Made by a program: the position numbers and the translations under genes. A model generated the notes under the pieces. The model ran no database searches. It saw nothing but the letters and a program-made list of their open reading frames with translations, and had not been told where the DNA came from. From positions 1-22,688 of the forward strand of contig JAKIUB010000034.1 of NCBI GenBank assembly GCA_021647745.1: a stretch of DNA of 22,688 nt. The letters run 5' to 3'. Source of the DNA: Paracoccaceae bacterium. GTDB lineage: Bacteria; Pseudomonadota; Alphaproteobacteria; Rhodobacterales; Rhodobacteraceae. The stretch's first letter is position 1. Every line of letters starts with the position of its first letter. Positions 1 to 8,188 of this stretch are shown piece after piece.

Positions 1-567
1 CAAATTATGGCCCCAACGTTTATTTTAGCGAGCACAACCCGCAAGCAGACTGTCCAGTTTGAGTACAGAAACGCGCTCCATGTGTTGGCCCCCATTATCA
101 GGCGTGCAGTTGTGGCAAATGCAGGTGCCGATACCCCAAAGCTCGACGGCAGTATTTTTATGCTTTCAATTGATGATGCCGAGCATGCCTTCGTGCTTCA
201 GGATGTGAATGGAATGCTGGATATCAATGCGGCAAGTCGCAGCTTGTTGGCCACTTTTCTGCGAGGTATCGAGCGGGAGAATTTGCTGGAAACCATAATA
301 TCCACCCGGAATTCCACACCCTTTCGGGATACAGAAACCTTCATTACATTGCTGAATCTTCCCGCCAGCACCACCGTTGAAGCTGCAAAGCTGGTCACCA
401 TTCACTCCGGGCGCCGGCGGATCAATGGTGAGACCGCTCCCATAGCTCTTTTGGAAATTCTGTCGGGGGAAACCGGCCCGCGCGCTCAGTTGTTGGCCGC
501 CGTGGACCGCCGTTTATTGCGCACCCGCACGGTGACCAAAGTTGTGGTATTCCGAATGCCTAAATGA
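1..567 (+). CDS. GspK-like type II secretion minor pseudopilin, 5' end outside window
   Basis: The reading frame is already open at base 1 (Gln-Ile before the first Met at base 7), so the N-terminus with its pilin-like membrane helix probably lies outside the window. The visible part starts like the end of that helix (APTFILA) and continues with a helical stretch. It then has the GspK hallmark around residues 63-75 of the visible protein, QDVNGMLDINAAS, matching the family pattern D-x-x-G-x-[IL]-[ND]-[IL]-N-x-A, and a helix-hairpin-helix-like section (FRDTETFITLLNLPAST). GspK caps the pseudopilus tip in the periplasm. The protein is short and divergent for GspK. Its stop TGA overlaps the ATG of the next small frame (ATGA), as expected in a secretion operon. 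The family call rests on motif recognition only. Confidence 0.6.
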   Translation, partial: QIMAPTFILASTTRKQTVQFEYRNALHVLAPIIRRAVVANAGADTPKLDGSIFMLSIDDAEHAFVLQDVNGMLDINAASRSLLATFLRGIERENLLETIISTRNSTPFRDTETFITLLNLPASTTVEAAKLVTIHSGRRRINGETAPIALLEILSGETGPRAQLLAAVDRRLLRTRTVTKVVVFRMPK

Positions 568-653
568 TTTCACCCGCCTTCGCTCAGGGGTTCGCCGCCG
601 AGATTTATCAGATGGTTTTGTTGCTAGTGCACCAAAGCCAAATTTATTCTTAG
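564..653 (+). pseudogene. 29-codon frame coupled to GspK-like gene, possible truncated gspL start
   Basis: The frame starts with an ATG that overlaps the stop of the GspK-like gene (ATGA) and runs MISPAFAQGFAAEIY..., ending at a TAG three bases before the end of the convergent ATPase gene. In type II secretion operons gspL usually follows gspK. The ATGA coupling therefore suggests this is the first few codons of the next operon gene, cut off where foreign DNA joined. The peptide is too short for a family assignment, and it could be chance. Confidence 0.3.
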
Positions 654-656
654 AGC

Positions 657-2100
657 TCATTTCTTACCCTCCATAATATCCGTATTATTTTTCCAAGCCG
701 TTTTTACAACATCGATAAACTCCACATAGGCAAGGTCAAAAGATTGGCGTGCGCGCTTCCATGTTTCTCGAGTCATTTGGCGGTAGTCCTGTTCATATAC
801 AGAATTTTGAAACCGCCCCGACTGCTCAACAGCGCGTGTCATTTCCACAGGGCTCTGACAAACATTAGCACCAAAAACATTTTTGAATGCATCCATCATT
901 GCATTGTGAAGTGGATTTGAGGTTTCATATTTCGTCATCAACAAACGGACATCCAAAAACCGTTTTGGTAAATCTATGCCAGCATCTGCAGACAATCCTT
1001 TGAAGCCCGTTGAGATATCCTCAAGCGCATCACCGAGCTGACCTAAAAAACTGGTTGTGCTATCGTACTCCCAATAGTCGGGGCCAGAGGGCACATACAA
1101 TATATCCGCCGCGAAGGCTGCGCTCAAAGATTGATACCCAATGGCCGGCGGGCAATCAAAAATGATAATGTCGTATTGGTCGTCCGGCAATTCATCAAGG
1201 TATCGCGCCACGCAGCCAAAAAAACTCCAAGCCTGATGTAATGCGCGATACTGGGCTGACGCAAATTCGACAAAGGCAGCATTGGCACATGACGGAATTA
1301 TATCAATCGTTGGCCAGCAGGTTTTTTGAATGAAATCTTGCACACGTTGGGAACCGGTAGATTGAACATCTTCGGGAAGCTCGTCGCTGGCAGGGTAGGG
1401 GCAGTCATCAGGGTCATCATAGGTGGCCATAATCCGGTCCGACTCTTTGCATAGATCGCGGCACATTATCCCCCAAACCGTATTCCATTCTTTCACATCA
1501 ACCAAACCCATAGAATGGGTGAGGGTGGCTTGCGGGTCGAAATCCACAACTAAAACCCTGTAGCCATCAAGCGCGGCGGCATTCGCCAAGTGTTGAGCAA
1601 CAACCGTTTTACCAACACCACCTTTGAAATTGGATACCGCGACTCTCATCGCGCGTCCTGCGGGCCGTTCGGGAAGCAATCGTTTACCGCGAAACTTCAG
1701 CCGCCGACGAAGCTCATTTATTTCACCGAAGGAAAACCAGCGCTGCCTACCATCTTCTTTCACCTCTCCTTGGGGGAGGGTAGGGTCATCCACGAGTTTT
1801 TTTCCGCAACGTATCTGCGGGGACATCAAACATAAATTGGCAAATTTCCCAAATTGAGAAGGGCCGGAGGTGTTTTTCTTCGCCGGGAGAAAACGTCGCC
1901 TTACGCACAGCCGCTTGCTGCTCTAAGCTGCGATCATTCATCGCCTGAAGGTGGGAGTGGTCTCGCATGCTGTATCTCGCTTTAAACAGAGGTACATAAT
2001 AAAGAACGCGATTTCTAAAAAATTCAATTCTTAATTTTCCGCTTTTCCGGTTTTTTGCGGCCTTGATTCGATAAACACGATGTTTTCCGGTTTCATCCAT
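657..2100 (-). pseudogene. ParA/RepA-type plasmid partition ATPase, frameshifted
   Basis: The larger frame (657-1829) contains a deviant Walker A box KGGVGKT (residues 69-75 of that frame), a VVDFDPQAT motif and a Walker B-like IIFDCPPAIG, all typical of ParA/RepA partition ATPases. The family also has an N-terminal winged-helix region, and here it is split between two frames. One frame (from the ATG at 2100) ends ...FSIWEICQFM...ADTLRKK and then runs into a stop. The other continues KLVDDPTLPQ...RWFSFGEINELRRRL. The frames meet at a run of seven A (plus-strand T at 1797-1803), and removing one A restores a continuous protein of about 480 residues. The true start is uncertain; internal Met codons at 1968 and 1941 would give lengths closer to the usual 400-430. 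No parB/repB follows, since a convergent gene lies just downstream. Broken gene, sequencing error and slippage all remain possible. Confidence 0.75.
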
Positions 2101-2324
2101 ATTTTGCTGGCACAAAAATTGATGACTTTATAAATATGATAACAGACAGCAACCGATATAGTGACATCTAAGCTGTCCCCTATAACCAATTAACCTTAAA
2201 TATTATATTTGAATGAAAAACCCCGCTAAATATTTAATGTTGATTTATTGCGGGATTATCGCTCATATTTATTCATAAGCAGAATCGGCCAAAAGAGCAG
2301 ATCGCGAAATATCGGGTAGTCATC
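2101..2324. other. AT-rich spacer between divergent ATPase gene and replication-gene fragment
   Basis: This stretch has no supportable gene. It is clearly more AT-rich than the rest of the window, especially about 2120-2280, with AAATATTT-type palindromes and a weak CCCGC/GCGGG inverted repeat (about 2222-2258). Divergent partition and replication genes around an AT-rich spacer are a common layout for plasmid origins. I see no clear iterons or parS-type palindromes by eye. Confidence 0.35.
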
Positions 2325-2486
2325 ATGGATGCAAAGAAATTAACGGGTCCGAATGCGGGGTCCATTAAATATGATCTCATCACGGCAATGAGTGTTGTTG
2401 GGCTTGCAGGGAAGCCGTCACTTCAAACGTCGATGACTCGTCTTATCGCTCTTGTGACTGCGCGCTACAACTATCCTAACAAATAG
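2325..2486 (+). pseudogene. Truncated N-terminus of a plasmid replication-type protein
   Basis: A 53-codon frame begins MDAKKLTGPNAGSIKYDL and continues through ITAMSVVGLAG, SMTRLIALVTARYNYPNK to a TAG. The first 48 or so residues read like a compact conserved domain start (KYD-L-TA-S--GL and TRLIALVTARYN), which I associate from memory with replication initiators of Roseobacter-type plasmids. After ARYN the similarity stops and the frame closes, as in a gene cut by a deletion or rearrangement. The neighbouring divergent plasmid-type ParA/RepA gene supports this reading. The exact family cannot be fixed here. Confidence 0.4.
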
Positions 2487-2634
2487 AAAGGATCAAACGA
2501 AAAGCACTCGAAACCCGGCGCTTGCAACACCGCAAATTCGCTGCATAATGAAACCGACCAGATAAGTTAGGCACTCCCTTAGATCAAACGATCTCTGGGC
2601 CCGAAAGCTCTGGCGACAGACATAAGTAGTTAAA
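2487..2634. other. Non-coding junction downstream of truncated frame
   Basis: No gene is supported here. The 10-mer GATCAAACGA occurs twice, near 2491 and 2582, about 90 bp apart, which may be a small direct repeat at a rearrangement junction or chance. The segment ends in the hairpin that precedes the phosphatase gene. Confidence 0.3.
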
Positions 2635-2669
2635 AAAACTCCCGGGGCAACTTCGGGGTTTTGTTTTTT
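2635..2669 (+). terminator. Terminator-like hairpin immediately before metallophosphatase gene
   Basis: The stem pairs AAAAC, a bulged T and CCCG (2635-2644) with CGGGGTTTT (2654-2662) around a 9-base loop. A G and six T follow (2663-2669). The T run ends only 15 bases before the ATG at 2685. It may be the terminator of the truncated upstream transcript or an attenuator for the phosphatase gene. Confidence 0.5.
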
Positions 2670-2684
2670 CCAATAGGATGTTTT

Positions 2685-3434
2685 ATGAGCAAAACCGACA
2701 ATTACCGCATCTATGCCATTGGTGATATTCACGGATGTCTGGATCCCTTGCAGGAAATTCAGGCACGTATTTTGGCTGATTTGCAGGCAAACCCCCACGA
2801 CAAACCGCTGGTGGTTTATCTGGGCGATTATATGGATCGCGGGCCGGAAAACCGTGCGGTTATCGACAATCTGATTGCTGCCAAATCCGCCAGCCTTCCG
2901 GCGCGTTTTTTGCTTGGCAATCATGACCGCTTTATTTCTTTATTTCTGGAAAGCCCCACCAGCCTGCATAAGCGCTCGATCCACTGGCTTAACCCGGGCA
3001 CGGGCGGCGAGAAAACCCTTGAATCTTATGGCGTGATGAACGCAACCGAAGCAGACGCAGAGGTCATGCGTGACCTGTTTGAGGCCGCAATTCCCGACGC
3101 GCACCGGTCGTTCTTGAATGAATGTGAATTTTCAATCCATATCGGCGGTTATTTCTTTGCCCATGCAGGGGTGCGTCCCGGTATTCGCCTGCACGATCAG
3201 GAATTTTATGACCTGATCTGGATACGCGAACCGTTTTTATCCTCGAACCAAGACTTTGGCGCCATTGTTGTGCATGGGCATTCACCGGTTAAGAAAGTGG
3301 AAAACCACGGCAACCGAATAGCGGTTGATACAGGTGCCGTGTTTGGCGGCACGCTGTCTTGTCTTGTGCTGGAAGGCGACAATCAATGGGTGCTGCATGC
3401 CAGCGGGCGCGCTGAATGTCCGGTTATAGCCTAG
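2685..3434 (+). CDS. PPP-family metallophosphatase
   Basis: This 249-residue protein has the full metal-binding signature of the calcineurin-like PPP superfamily: GDIHG (13-17), GDYMDRG (47-53), GNHD (78-81), then AHAGV and VVHGHS, with a closing DTGAVFGG. Proteins of this type hydrolyse phosphoprotein or dinucleoside polyphosphate substrates with two metal ions in the cytoplasm; the substrate cannot be told here. The frame is open from a TTG at 2661, but the ATG at 2685 is preferred because AGGA lies at 2676-2679 and the family core starts eight residues later. The gene is monocistronic, with a hairpin before it and a strong terminator after it, and it faces the ABC importer operon convergently. 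Confidence 0.85.
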   Translation: MSKTDNYRIYAIGDIHGCLDPLQEIQARILADLQANPHDKPLVVYLGDYMDRGPENRAVIDNLIAAKSASLPARFLLGNHDRFISLFLESPTSLHKRSIHWLNPGTGGEKTLESYGVMNATEADAEVMRDLFEAAIPDAHRSFLNECEFSIHIGGYFFAHAGVRPGIRLHDQEFYDLIWIREPFLSSNQDFGAIVVHGHSPVKKVENHGNRIAVDTGAVFGGTLSCLVLEGDNQWVLHASGRAECPVIA

Positions 3435-3494
3435 GCCCTTGCTGGCCATGCTGGTTTCATCGCCTTACATATCTTGAGCTAAGGCCCATATATT

Positions 3495-3533
3495 CGCGCA
3501 GCCATGGTTTGAAAAACCACAGCTGCGCGTTTT
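3495..3533 (+). terminator. Rho-independent terminator after metallophosphatase gene
   Basis: A long inverted repeat pairs CGCGCAGC (3495-3502) with GCTGCGCG (3522-3529), and TGGTTT (3505-3510) with AAACCA (3514-3519). There is one CA/CA internal mismatch and a GAA loop, and TTTT follows. It lies between convergent genes, so it may also slow transcripts coming from the permease side. Confidence 0.85.
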
Positions 3534-3540
3534 GCTTAGG

Positions 3541-5382
3541 TCAGACCACGCTCAACTTGCCAACGCCGGCGCGCCGCGACATTAACCGCACGATGACACT
3601 GATAAGGATGATAAACATCACCAGCATCAGGGTTACGGCCGCTGAATGCTGGGCCATGTCTTGCTCCTGATAGCCAAATATCAAACCGGTCAACACATTA
3701 TTACCCGGCGAAATTAGCAGGATGATCAAGGACAGTTCCCGCATTGCGGTGATAAAGGTCAGCAACATACCCGCAACAAGACCGCTCATGGAAAGCGGGA
3801 TGATAATGCGGAACATGCGCCGGAACCAGCCGATACCCTGCACACGGGCGGTTTCCTCCAATGATTGGTGGATCTGCAACATGGCGGCAATACCGGTGCG
3901 CGAAGTAAAGGGCAGGTTCTTAATCACCGTGATCAGAATCAATATAGTAAACGTACCATAAAGCGCCGGAATAGGCCCGATATTGGTAGAGAACATGCCT
4001 ATATAGATCGCGCCCAAGGCAATAGACGGGAAGATATAGGGGGCAAAGGCAATGGCCTCCAACCACCTAGACAGGCGCGCGCCGCGCCCGCGCACCACCG
4101 CATAGCCTACCAATAATCCCAATGCGCCGTTAAACAGGGCGGCTGCAAAGCCAAGCTTGATGGAATTGCCAAGCGCTTCAAGAATGCCCCTGTTGTGAAT
4201 AACCCCCGGTTCACCATATGCCAGCTGCATATTGCCTTGTCCGGCCCAGAAATAGCTGGTCAGATTAGACAGGCTGTAATTTCCCGGAATCAGGGTCAGC
4301 GATTCCCATAACAGCAGGATAAGCGGCAAAGCCACGGTTATGCACAGGAACAAAATCACAATGATGGCTGCGGGCCAGCGCCATTTACCAAGGTCGCTTT
4401 CATGTTTGCGAAAGCCTTTTCCGGTCATGGTCACATAGCTTTTCCGCACCCCGATGATACGGCTGTTGATCCAGATAAACGAGACCGCCAGAACAATCAG
4501 CACCAGCGCCAGAATATAGGCGTCACCCTGGTTGCGCGCGTTGATAGACGCATAAATCTGGGTGGAAAACGTAAAGAACCGCACCGGCATGCCGAGCAAG
4601 GCAGGAGTGCCGAATGTGCCAAGTATGCGAATGAATGTCAGCACAATTGCCGAACCGATTGCCGGCATCAGCAAAGGCATAGTAATAACGCGAATGCGTT
4701 TCCATTTGCCCATACCGCTGGTGGCGCCTGCTTCTTCCAGCTCGCTATCCACGGTGGCCAGCGCACCGGATATCAGCAAATAAGCATAGGCATAATAATG
4801 CATCGCCAAGGTAAACACGATGGGCAAATAGCCGTAAGCCACCCAGTCAGGCACCTGCGTGCCGGTCATATAGGTTAACAACCCTTCGGAACCGCCAATA
4901 CGGTCATTTTTGAACAGGCTGAGCCATGCCAGCGCCATCACCCAAGAGGGCATCATATAGGGAAATACCAGCATCGCACCGAAAGTGCCTTTAAAATGCA
5001 CATTGGTGCGCACCATCAGCCATGCAAGGCTAAACCCGACGACCAAAGCAATCGCGGTAACCGCAACCCCCATCATGAGGCTGTTTATCAGCGGTTTGAA
5101 AAACAGGGCTTTGGATATTGGCTGAAAAAACACCCGGTCAAAATGAAGCAGGGTAAACCCGCCCACATTGCCGTCGGGCTGATAAGCCAGATCATAGCGT
5201 TGAAAGGTGAACGCCTCTTTGATGATCTGTAACAGGGGCACCATCACCACAAAGCCTAAAAACACGAGCGCGAGCACACCGATAATCAGTTCGGGGCGGT
5301 TTTTCAGCCTATAGGCCTGATAGGAAAAATTGCGCAGTGACCAAAAGGCTGGCCTGTCACGGGTTCGGGATACAGGTGCCAT
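3541..5382 (-). CDS. ABC importer fused permease, iron(III)/AEP/spermidine-like class
   Basis: This 613-residue inner-membrane protein has two repeated permease halves, each with about six hydrophobic helices. It is therefore the FbpB/AfuB-style fused form rather than two separate permeases. Each half carries an EAA coupling loop: LEEAGATSGMGKWKRIRVIT around 215-235 and LEETARVQGIGWFRRMFRII around 509-528. These loops dock onto the ATPase encoded just upstream, whose stop codon lies 3 bases before this start. The operon order is binding protein, ATPase, permease. The family includes ferric iron, 2-aminoethylphosphonate, thiamine and spermidine importers, and sequence alone does not choose between them. 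Confidence 0.85.
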   Translation of the reverse strand: MAPVSRTRDRPAFWSLRNFSYQAYRLKNRPELIIGVLALVFLGFVVMVPLLQIIKEAFTFQRYDLAYQPDGNVGGFTLLHFDRVFFQPISKALFFKPLINSLMMGVAVTAIALVVGFSLAWLMVRTNVHFKGTFGAMLVFPYMMPSWVMALAWLSLFKNDRIGGSEGLLTYMTGTQVPDWVAYGYLPIVFTLAMHYYAYAYLLISGALATVDSELEEAGATSGMGKWKRIRVITMPLLMPAIGSAIVLTFIRILGTFGTPALLGMPVRFFTFSTQIYASINARNQGDAYILALVLIVLAVSFIWINSRIIGVRKSYVTMTGKGFRKHESDLGKWRWPAAIIVILFLCITVALPLILLLWESLTLIPGNYSLSNLTSYFWAGQGNMQLAYGEPGVIHNRGILEALGNSIKLGFAAALFNGALGLLVGYAVVRGRGARLSRWLEAIAFAPYIFPSIALGAIYIGMFSTNIGPIPALYGTFTILILITVIKNLPFTSRTGIAAMLQIHQSLEETARVQGIGWFRRMFRIIIPLSMSGLVAGMLLTFITAMRELSLIILLISPGNNVLTGLIFGYQEQDMAQHSAAVTLMLVMFIILISVIVRLMSRRAGVGKLSVV

Positions 5383-5385
5383 AGT

Positions 5386-6477
5386 CTAGTCCGCCGTGCT
5401 GCGCAGATTATCCTGCGTTTCGGGGTCAAAAAAGCTGATTGAATCAGGGGCAAAATTGATCCAGAGCTTGCTGCCCTCAGCCAGAGTAATAAACCCCGGT
5501 TGCAGCAGGGTTATGGATGTTTCGCCGATTCTAACCTGCAAAATTGTGTCAGCACCGGTCGGTTGCAGAATTTCGGTACTGACCTTTTGCCAGCCGGGCT
5601 TTTCGGTTTCGGATACCAGAACTTTTTCCGGCCTGATGGCCGCGATCAGCCTTCTGTCAGCGGATGCCAGATTTTCGGGCAAAGGCACGGTGATATCACC
5701 GCAATCCAGCGTGCTATTTTTTGTCACGCCATGAAACAGGTTTATGCCGGGATCACCGATAAATTCCGCCACAAAAATATTGGCCGGATGGTGGTAAATT
5801 TCAAAAGGGGTGCCCTCTTGCATAATTTTACCCTCGTTCATGATGATCACACGATCCGACAGGGTCAGGGCTTCGATCTGGTCATGGGTCACGTAAACGG
5901 TGGTGGCCTTTAGATCACGGTGCAGACGTTTCAGGCTGGCACGCATTTCGGTGCGCAATTTGGCATCAAGGTTGGAAAGCGGTTCATCCATCAGCAAAAT
6001 GGAAGGCCGGAGCGCAATCAACCGCGCCACAGCGACGCGCTGTTGCTGCCCGCCCGATAGTTCTGATGGATAGCGTTCGGCATATCCGGTCAATTGGACC
6101 AGATCGAGCGCATTTTCCAGCCGCGCCGCAATTTCGGTTTTTGACAGCTTTTTCTCTTTTAGTGCCAAGGTAATATTTCTGGCCACGGTCATATGTGGCC
6201 ACAGGGCATAGCTTTGAAAAATCAGCCCCAATCCGCGGGCTTCGGGGGGGATAACCACCCCGTCGCTACGCGAAAATACCATACGATCACCAAGCTGGAT
6301 ATTGCCTTCATCAGGTTCTTCCAACCCGGCGATCATACGTAGTGTTGTGGTTTTTCCACAGCCCGACGGGCCAAGGATAGTCAGGAATTCACCCGGCTGA
6401 ACCGTGAGGTCGAGGTTTTTTACCACGACCTCTTTACCATAGGACTTTACGATCCCATCAAGACGTATTTGTCCCAT
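5386..6477 (-). CDS. ABC importer ATP-binding protein (FbpC/PotA-like)
   Basis: This 363-residue cytoplasmic ATPase powers the adjacent importer. It shows Walker A GPSGCGKTT (36-44), the Q-loop in LIFQSYALWPHM, the signature LSGGQQQRVAVARL, Walker B ILLMDEP with a D-loop LSNLDAKLR, and the switch histidine in THDQIEALTLSDRV. The last 120 or so residues form a TOBE-type regulatory tail, as in FbpC, PotA and MalK. An AAGGAAAT ribosome-binding site lies in the 11-base gap after the binding-protein gene, showing tight coupling. Length and motif order are normal for the family. Confidence 0.9.
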   Translation of the reverse strand: MGQIRLDGIVKSYGKEVVVKNLDLTVQPGEFLTILGPSGCGKTTTLRMIAGLEEPDEGNIQLGDRMVFSRSDGVVIPPEARGLGLIFQSYALWPHMTVARNITLALKEKKLSKTEIAARLENALDLVQLTGYAERYPSELSGGQQQRVAVARLIALRPSILLMDEPLSNLDAKLRTEMRASLKRLHRDLKATTVYVTHDQIEALTLSDRVIIMNEGKIMQEGTPFEIYHHPANIFVAEFIGDPGINLFHGVTKNSTLDCGDITVPLPENLASADRRLIAAIRPEKVLVSETEKPGWQKVSTEILQPTGADTILQVRIGETSITLLQPGFITLAEGSKLWINFAPDSISFFDPETQDNLRSTAD

Positions 6478-6488
6478 AGTATTTCCTT

Positions 6489-7742
6489 TTATTGGCTGGA
6501 GTAAATCATCCAGAAGTCACGCAGTTTCGGGCCTTGTTCCCACATGAATTCAGCTGAAATATCCCAACCAACCATATCGTCCCAGACCTCGCCACCTTCG
6601 GGCAGCGGCACATCGCTGCGCGGGCTAACGGAACCGGCATCATGATAAGGCGCAAGCCCTTGCAGCATATCAAAGCTGTCACCCTCGATATACGGTTTTA
6701 CCAGCTCGGTTTCGAGATTCATTTCAGGATTACCCAGCAGATAGGCAATAAGCACCTTGGCCGCATTCGGGTTTGGCGCATTTGCAGCAATGGCCATATA
6801 GGTCGGGTAAACCATGCGGGCAACCGGATCCAGGTCAACCATCATGGCGTTAACATTGCCTTTATCTTCATTGCGCGAAATATAGGTCATGTTGGTCATG
6901 GCAATCATCGCATCCTCCTGCCCCGCAGCACCGGCAGCATCGGCCAGTTTGGAACCGGATTTGAAGATCACGATATCGTTTTCCAGCATACGACGAACAA
7001 ATTCATACCCCGCATCCGGCACGCCTTCGCCAAGCACAAGTTCTTCGCCGGTCAGGCGCTGATAAGCGGCTGCCATTTCATCGGGGTTTTGCACAAGTGC
7101 AGCAAGTCCCATCAAGGACGAACCCGAACCCATCGGGTCTTTGATACCCACACGGCCACGGAAACGATCCTCGGTCAGCTCCCAAACATTGCTGATTGGT
7201 GCGCCATCGGGATTGGCATCGGTGTTGTAAAAGAACACAATAGCTTCGTTCACACGAATAAGCAGCGGATCACGGTTTTCTACAGGAATGCGGTCAACAA
7301 AATGGGCGGGCACATAGTTGAATATCCGGTTGTTGCCCAGCAGTTCATAGATCACCTGACCGGAATTGCCGGTGGTGATAACATCCACATTGAAAATACC
7401 GGCTTCTTGCTCGCGGATAGCTTTTTCAATGGTTTTGACCGAGCCAAGATCAAATAATGTCAAGGTAATACCCGGGTAAAGCGCCTGAAAATGATCAACC
7501 AGCTTGGCAATCCGGCCCGAGGATGAATAAATAACAACCTCGCCTTCTTCGGTGGCAGCGGCCACGATGTCATCCCAGTTTTCTTCCTCGACCACATTGG
7601 GGCCAAGCGAATTCTCTACCAGCCATGCTTCGAGCTCGGCAGATATATCCTGAGCCGCTGAAAATGTCGCCACGGATGAAAACATCGCCGCAGCAGCGGT
7701 GCCCGTAACAAGCTGTAAAAATCTTGAACGTGTTAGTTTCAT
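6489..7742 (-). CDS. ABC importer periplasmic substrate-binding protein
   Basis: The ATG at 7742 (complement) is preferred over the upstream open frame because GGGAG precedes it and the protein then starts directly with an export signal, MKLTRSRFLQLVTG, a hydrophobic alanine-rich stretch, and a likely cleavage around FSA-AQ. The protein is 417 residues. The signal has R-S-R rather than a twin arginine, so Sec export is the default. The mature part has the family 1 extracellular solute-binding pattern (EGEVVIYSSSG, FFYNTDANPDG, W-LT--RF-GRV). A paired C-terminal Tyr-Tyr as in classic ferric-binding FbpA is not obvious, so iron is only one candidate ligand. The gene is first in its operon. Confidence 0.85.
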   Translation of the reverse strand: MKLTRSRFLQLVTGTAAAAMFSSVATFSAAQDISAELEAWLVENSLGPNVVEEENWDDIVAAATEEGEVVIYSSSGRIAKLVDHFQALYPGITLTLFDLGSVKTIEKAIREQEAGIFNVDVITTGNSGQVIYELLGNNRIFNYVPAHFVDRIPVENRDPLLIRVNEAIVFFYNTDANPDGAPISNVWELTEDRFRGRVGIKDPMGSGSSLMGLAALVQNPDEMAAAYQRLTGEELVLGEGVPDAGYEFVRRMLENDIVIFKSGSKLADAAGAAGQEDAMIAMTNMTYISRNEDKGNVNAMMVDLDPVARMVYPTYMAIAANAPNPNAAKVLIAYLLGNPEMNLETELVKPYIEGDSFDMLQGLAPYHDAGSVSPRSDVPLPEGGEVWDDMVGWDISAEFMWEQGPKLRDFWMIYSSQ

Positions 7743-7786
7743 TGGTATTCTCCCTTGGGTTGTCTTTGTTTTTATTCTATTCCAGT

Positions 7787-7817
7787 ATCTTACAGTTTTG
7801 TGACGGTAGTATGTCAA
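7787..7817 (-). promoter_or_regulatory. Candidate sigma-70 promoter of the ABC importer operon
   Basis: Reading the minus strand, a perfect TTGACA (7812-7817) is followed after 19 bases by TAAGAT (7787-7792). Transcription would start about 40 bases before the binding-protein ATG. The spacing is slightly long and the -10 box imperfect. No Fur-like palindrome was seen. Confidence 0.45.
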
Positions 7818-8055
7818 GCGCATTGTGAGCTATGCCCGAAAGTTGGTGACGCATTAATCTAGCGGCATGTTTATGTTGCTTTATTCCATCCTTGAACTCA
7901 ACCCCGTTTATGGTTTCGGGCAGACGTTTTACGCTGTCAGGTTTGCGCCATTTCAACCTGACGGACATCATCAGGCGGAATGGGTGTTGTCACGCTAACC
8001 GCGCCTAGTTGCTCTGCACGGAACTTGGCAATATGAACATCGGATGAGCCCACGG
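7818..8055. other. Gene-poor spacer, probable insertion/deletion scar
   Basis: I see no convincing gene here. A minus-strand frame of 64 codons (7777-7971) overlaps the candidate promoter and has no ribosome-binding site; it contains RLKWRKPDSVKRLPETI, which I do not recognise. The stretch adjoins the transposase remnant at 8056-8188 and is probably debris from mobile DNA. Confidence 0.4.
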
Positions 8056-8127
8056 TCGATCAACAACCTGCGCCACCGCATCGCGTTTGAACTCTTTCGT
8101 AAACCGTATTCCCTTAACCATATCCAT
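8005..8127 (-). pseudogene. IS3-family transposase OrfA, truncated N-terminus
   Basis: The start ATG (8127) follows a good AAGGAG site and reads MDMVKGIRFTKEFKRDAVAQ then VVDR. That is the typical beginning of IS3-family OrfA, a helix-turn-helix DNA-binding protein. In intact copies the next residues lead into the HTH (usually G-x-x-x-x-E-VA-RLG). Here the frame diverges straight after VVDR (base 8056) and stops after 40 codons. No OrfB or DDE catalytic domain is present nearby, so it cannot transpose. Confidence 0.65.
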
Positions 8128-8188
8128 CTCTCCTTGACTCCAAAGTTACCAGGAAAAGCGCCTCCAAATCTAAGGGTTGTTCAAATCA
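8056..8188 (-). mobile_element. Remnant of an IS3-family insertion sequence, orfA end
   Basis: The remnant comprises the orfA start plus the roughly 60 bases upstream of it, which look like an IS left end beginning TGATTTGAACAACCC at 8188. It sits 11 bases beyond the stop codon of the DUF255 gene. The other end of the element was not found, so a deletion has removed most of it. The outer boundary is an estimate. Confidence 0.45.

Noticed and set aside
2493..2924. 143-codon minus-strand frame spanning the hairpin and the phosphatase start
   Set aside because: It crosses the terminator-like hairpin and the 5' part of the phosphatase gene and shows no family motif.
6642..7457. 271-codon open frame on the plus strand
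   Set aside because: It is opposite the substrate-binding protein gene, which has a signal peptide, ribosome-binding site and operon context.
7650..7742. Twin-arginine (Tat) signal on the substrate-binding protein
   Set aside because: The n-region reads TRSRFLQL, with R-S-R instead of consecutive arginines; a Sec signal is the safer call.
7777..7971. 64-codon minus-strand frame in the importer spacer
   Set aside because: It overlaps the candidate promoter, has no Shine-Dalgarno site and no recognised motif; treated as debris, although a transposase fragment cannot be fully excluded.
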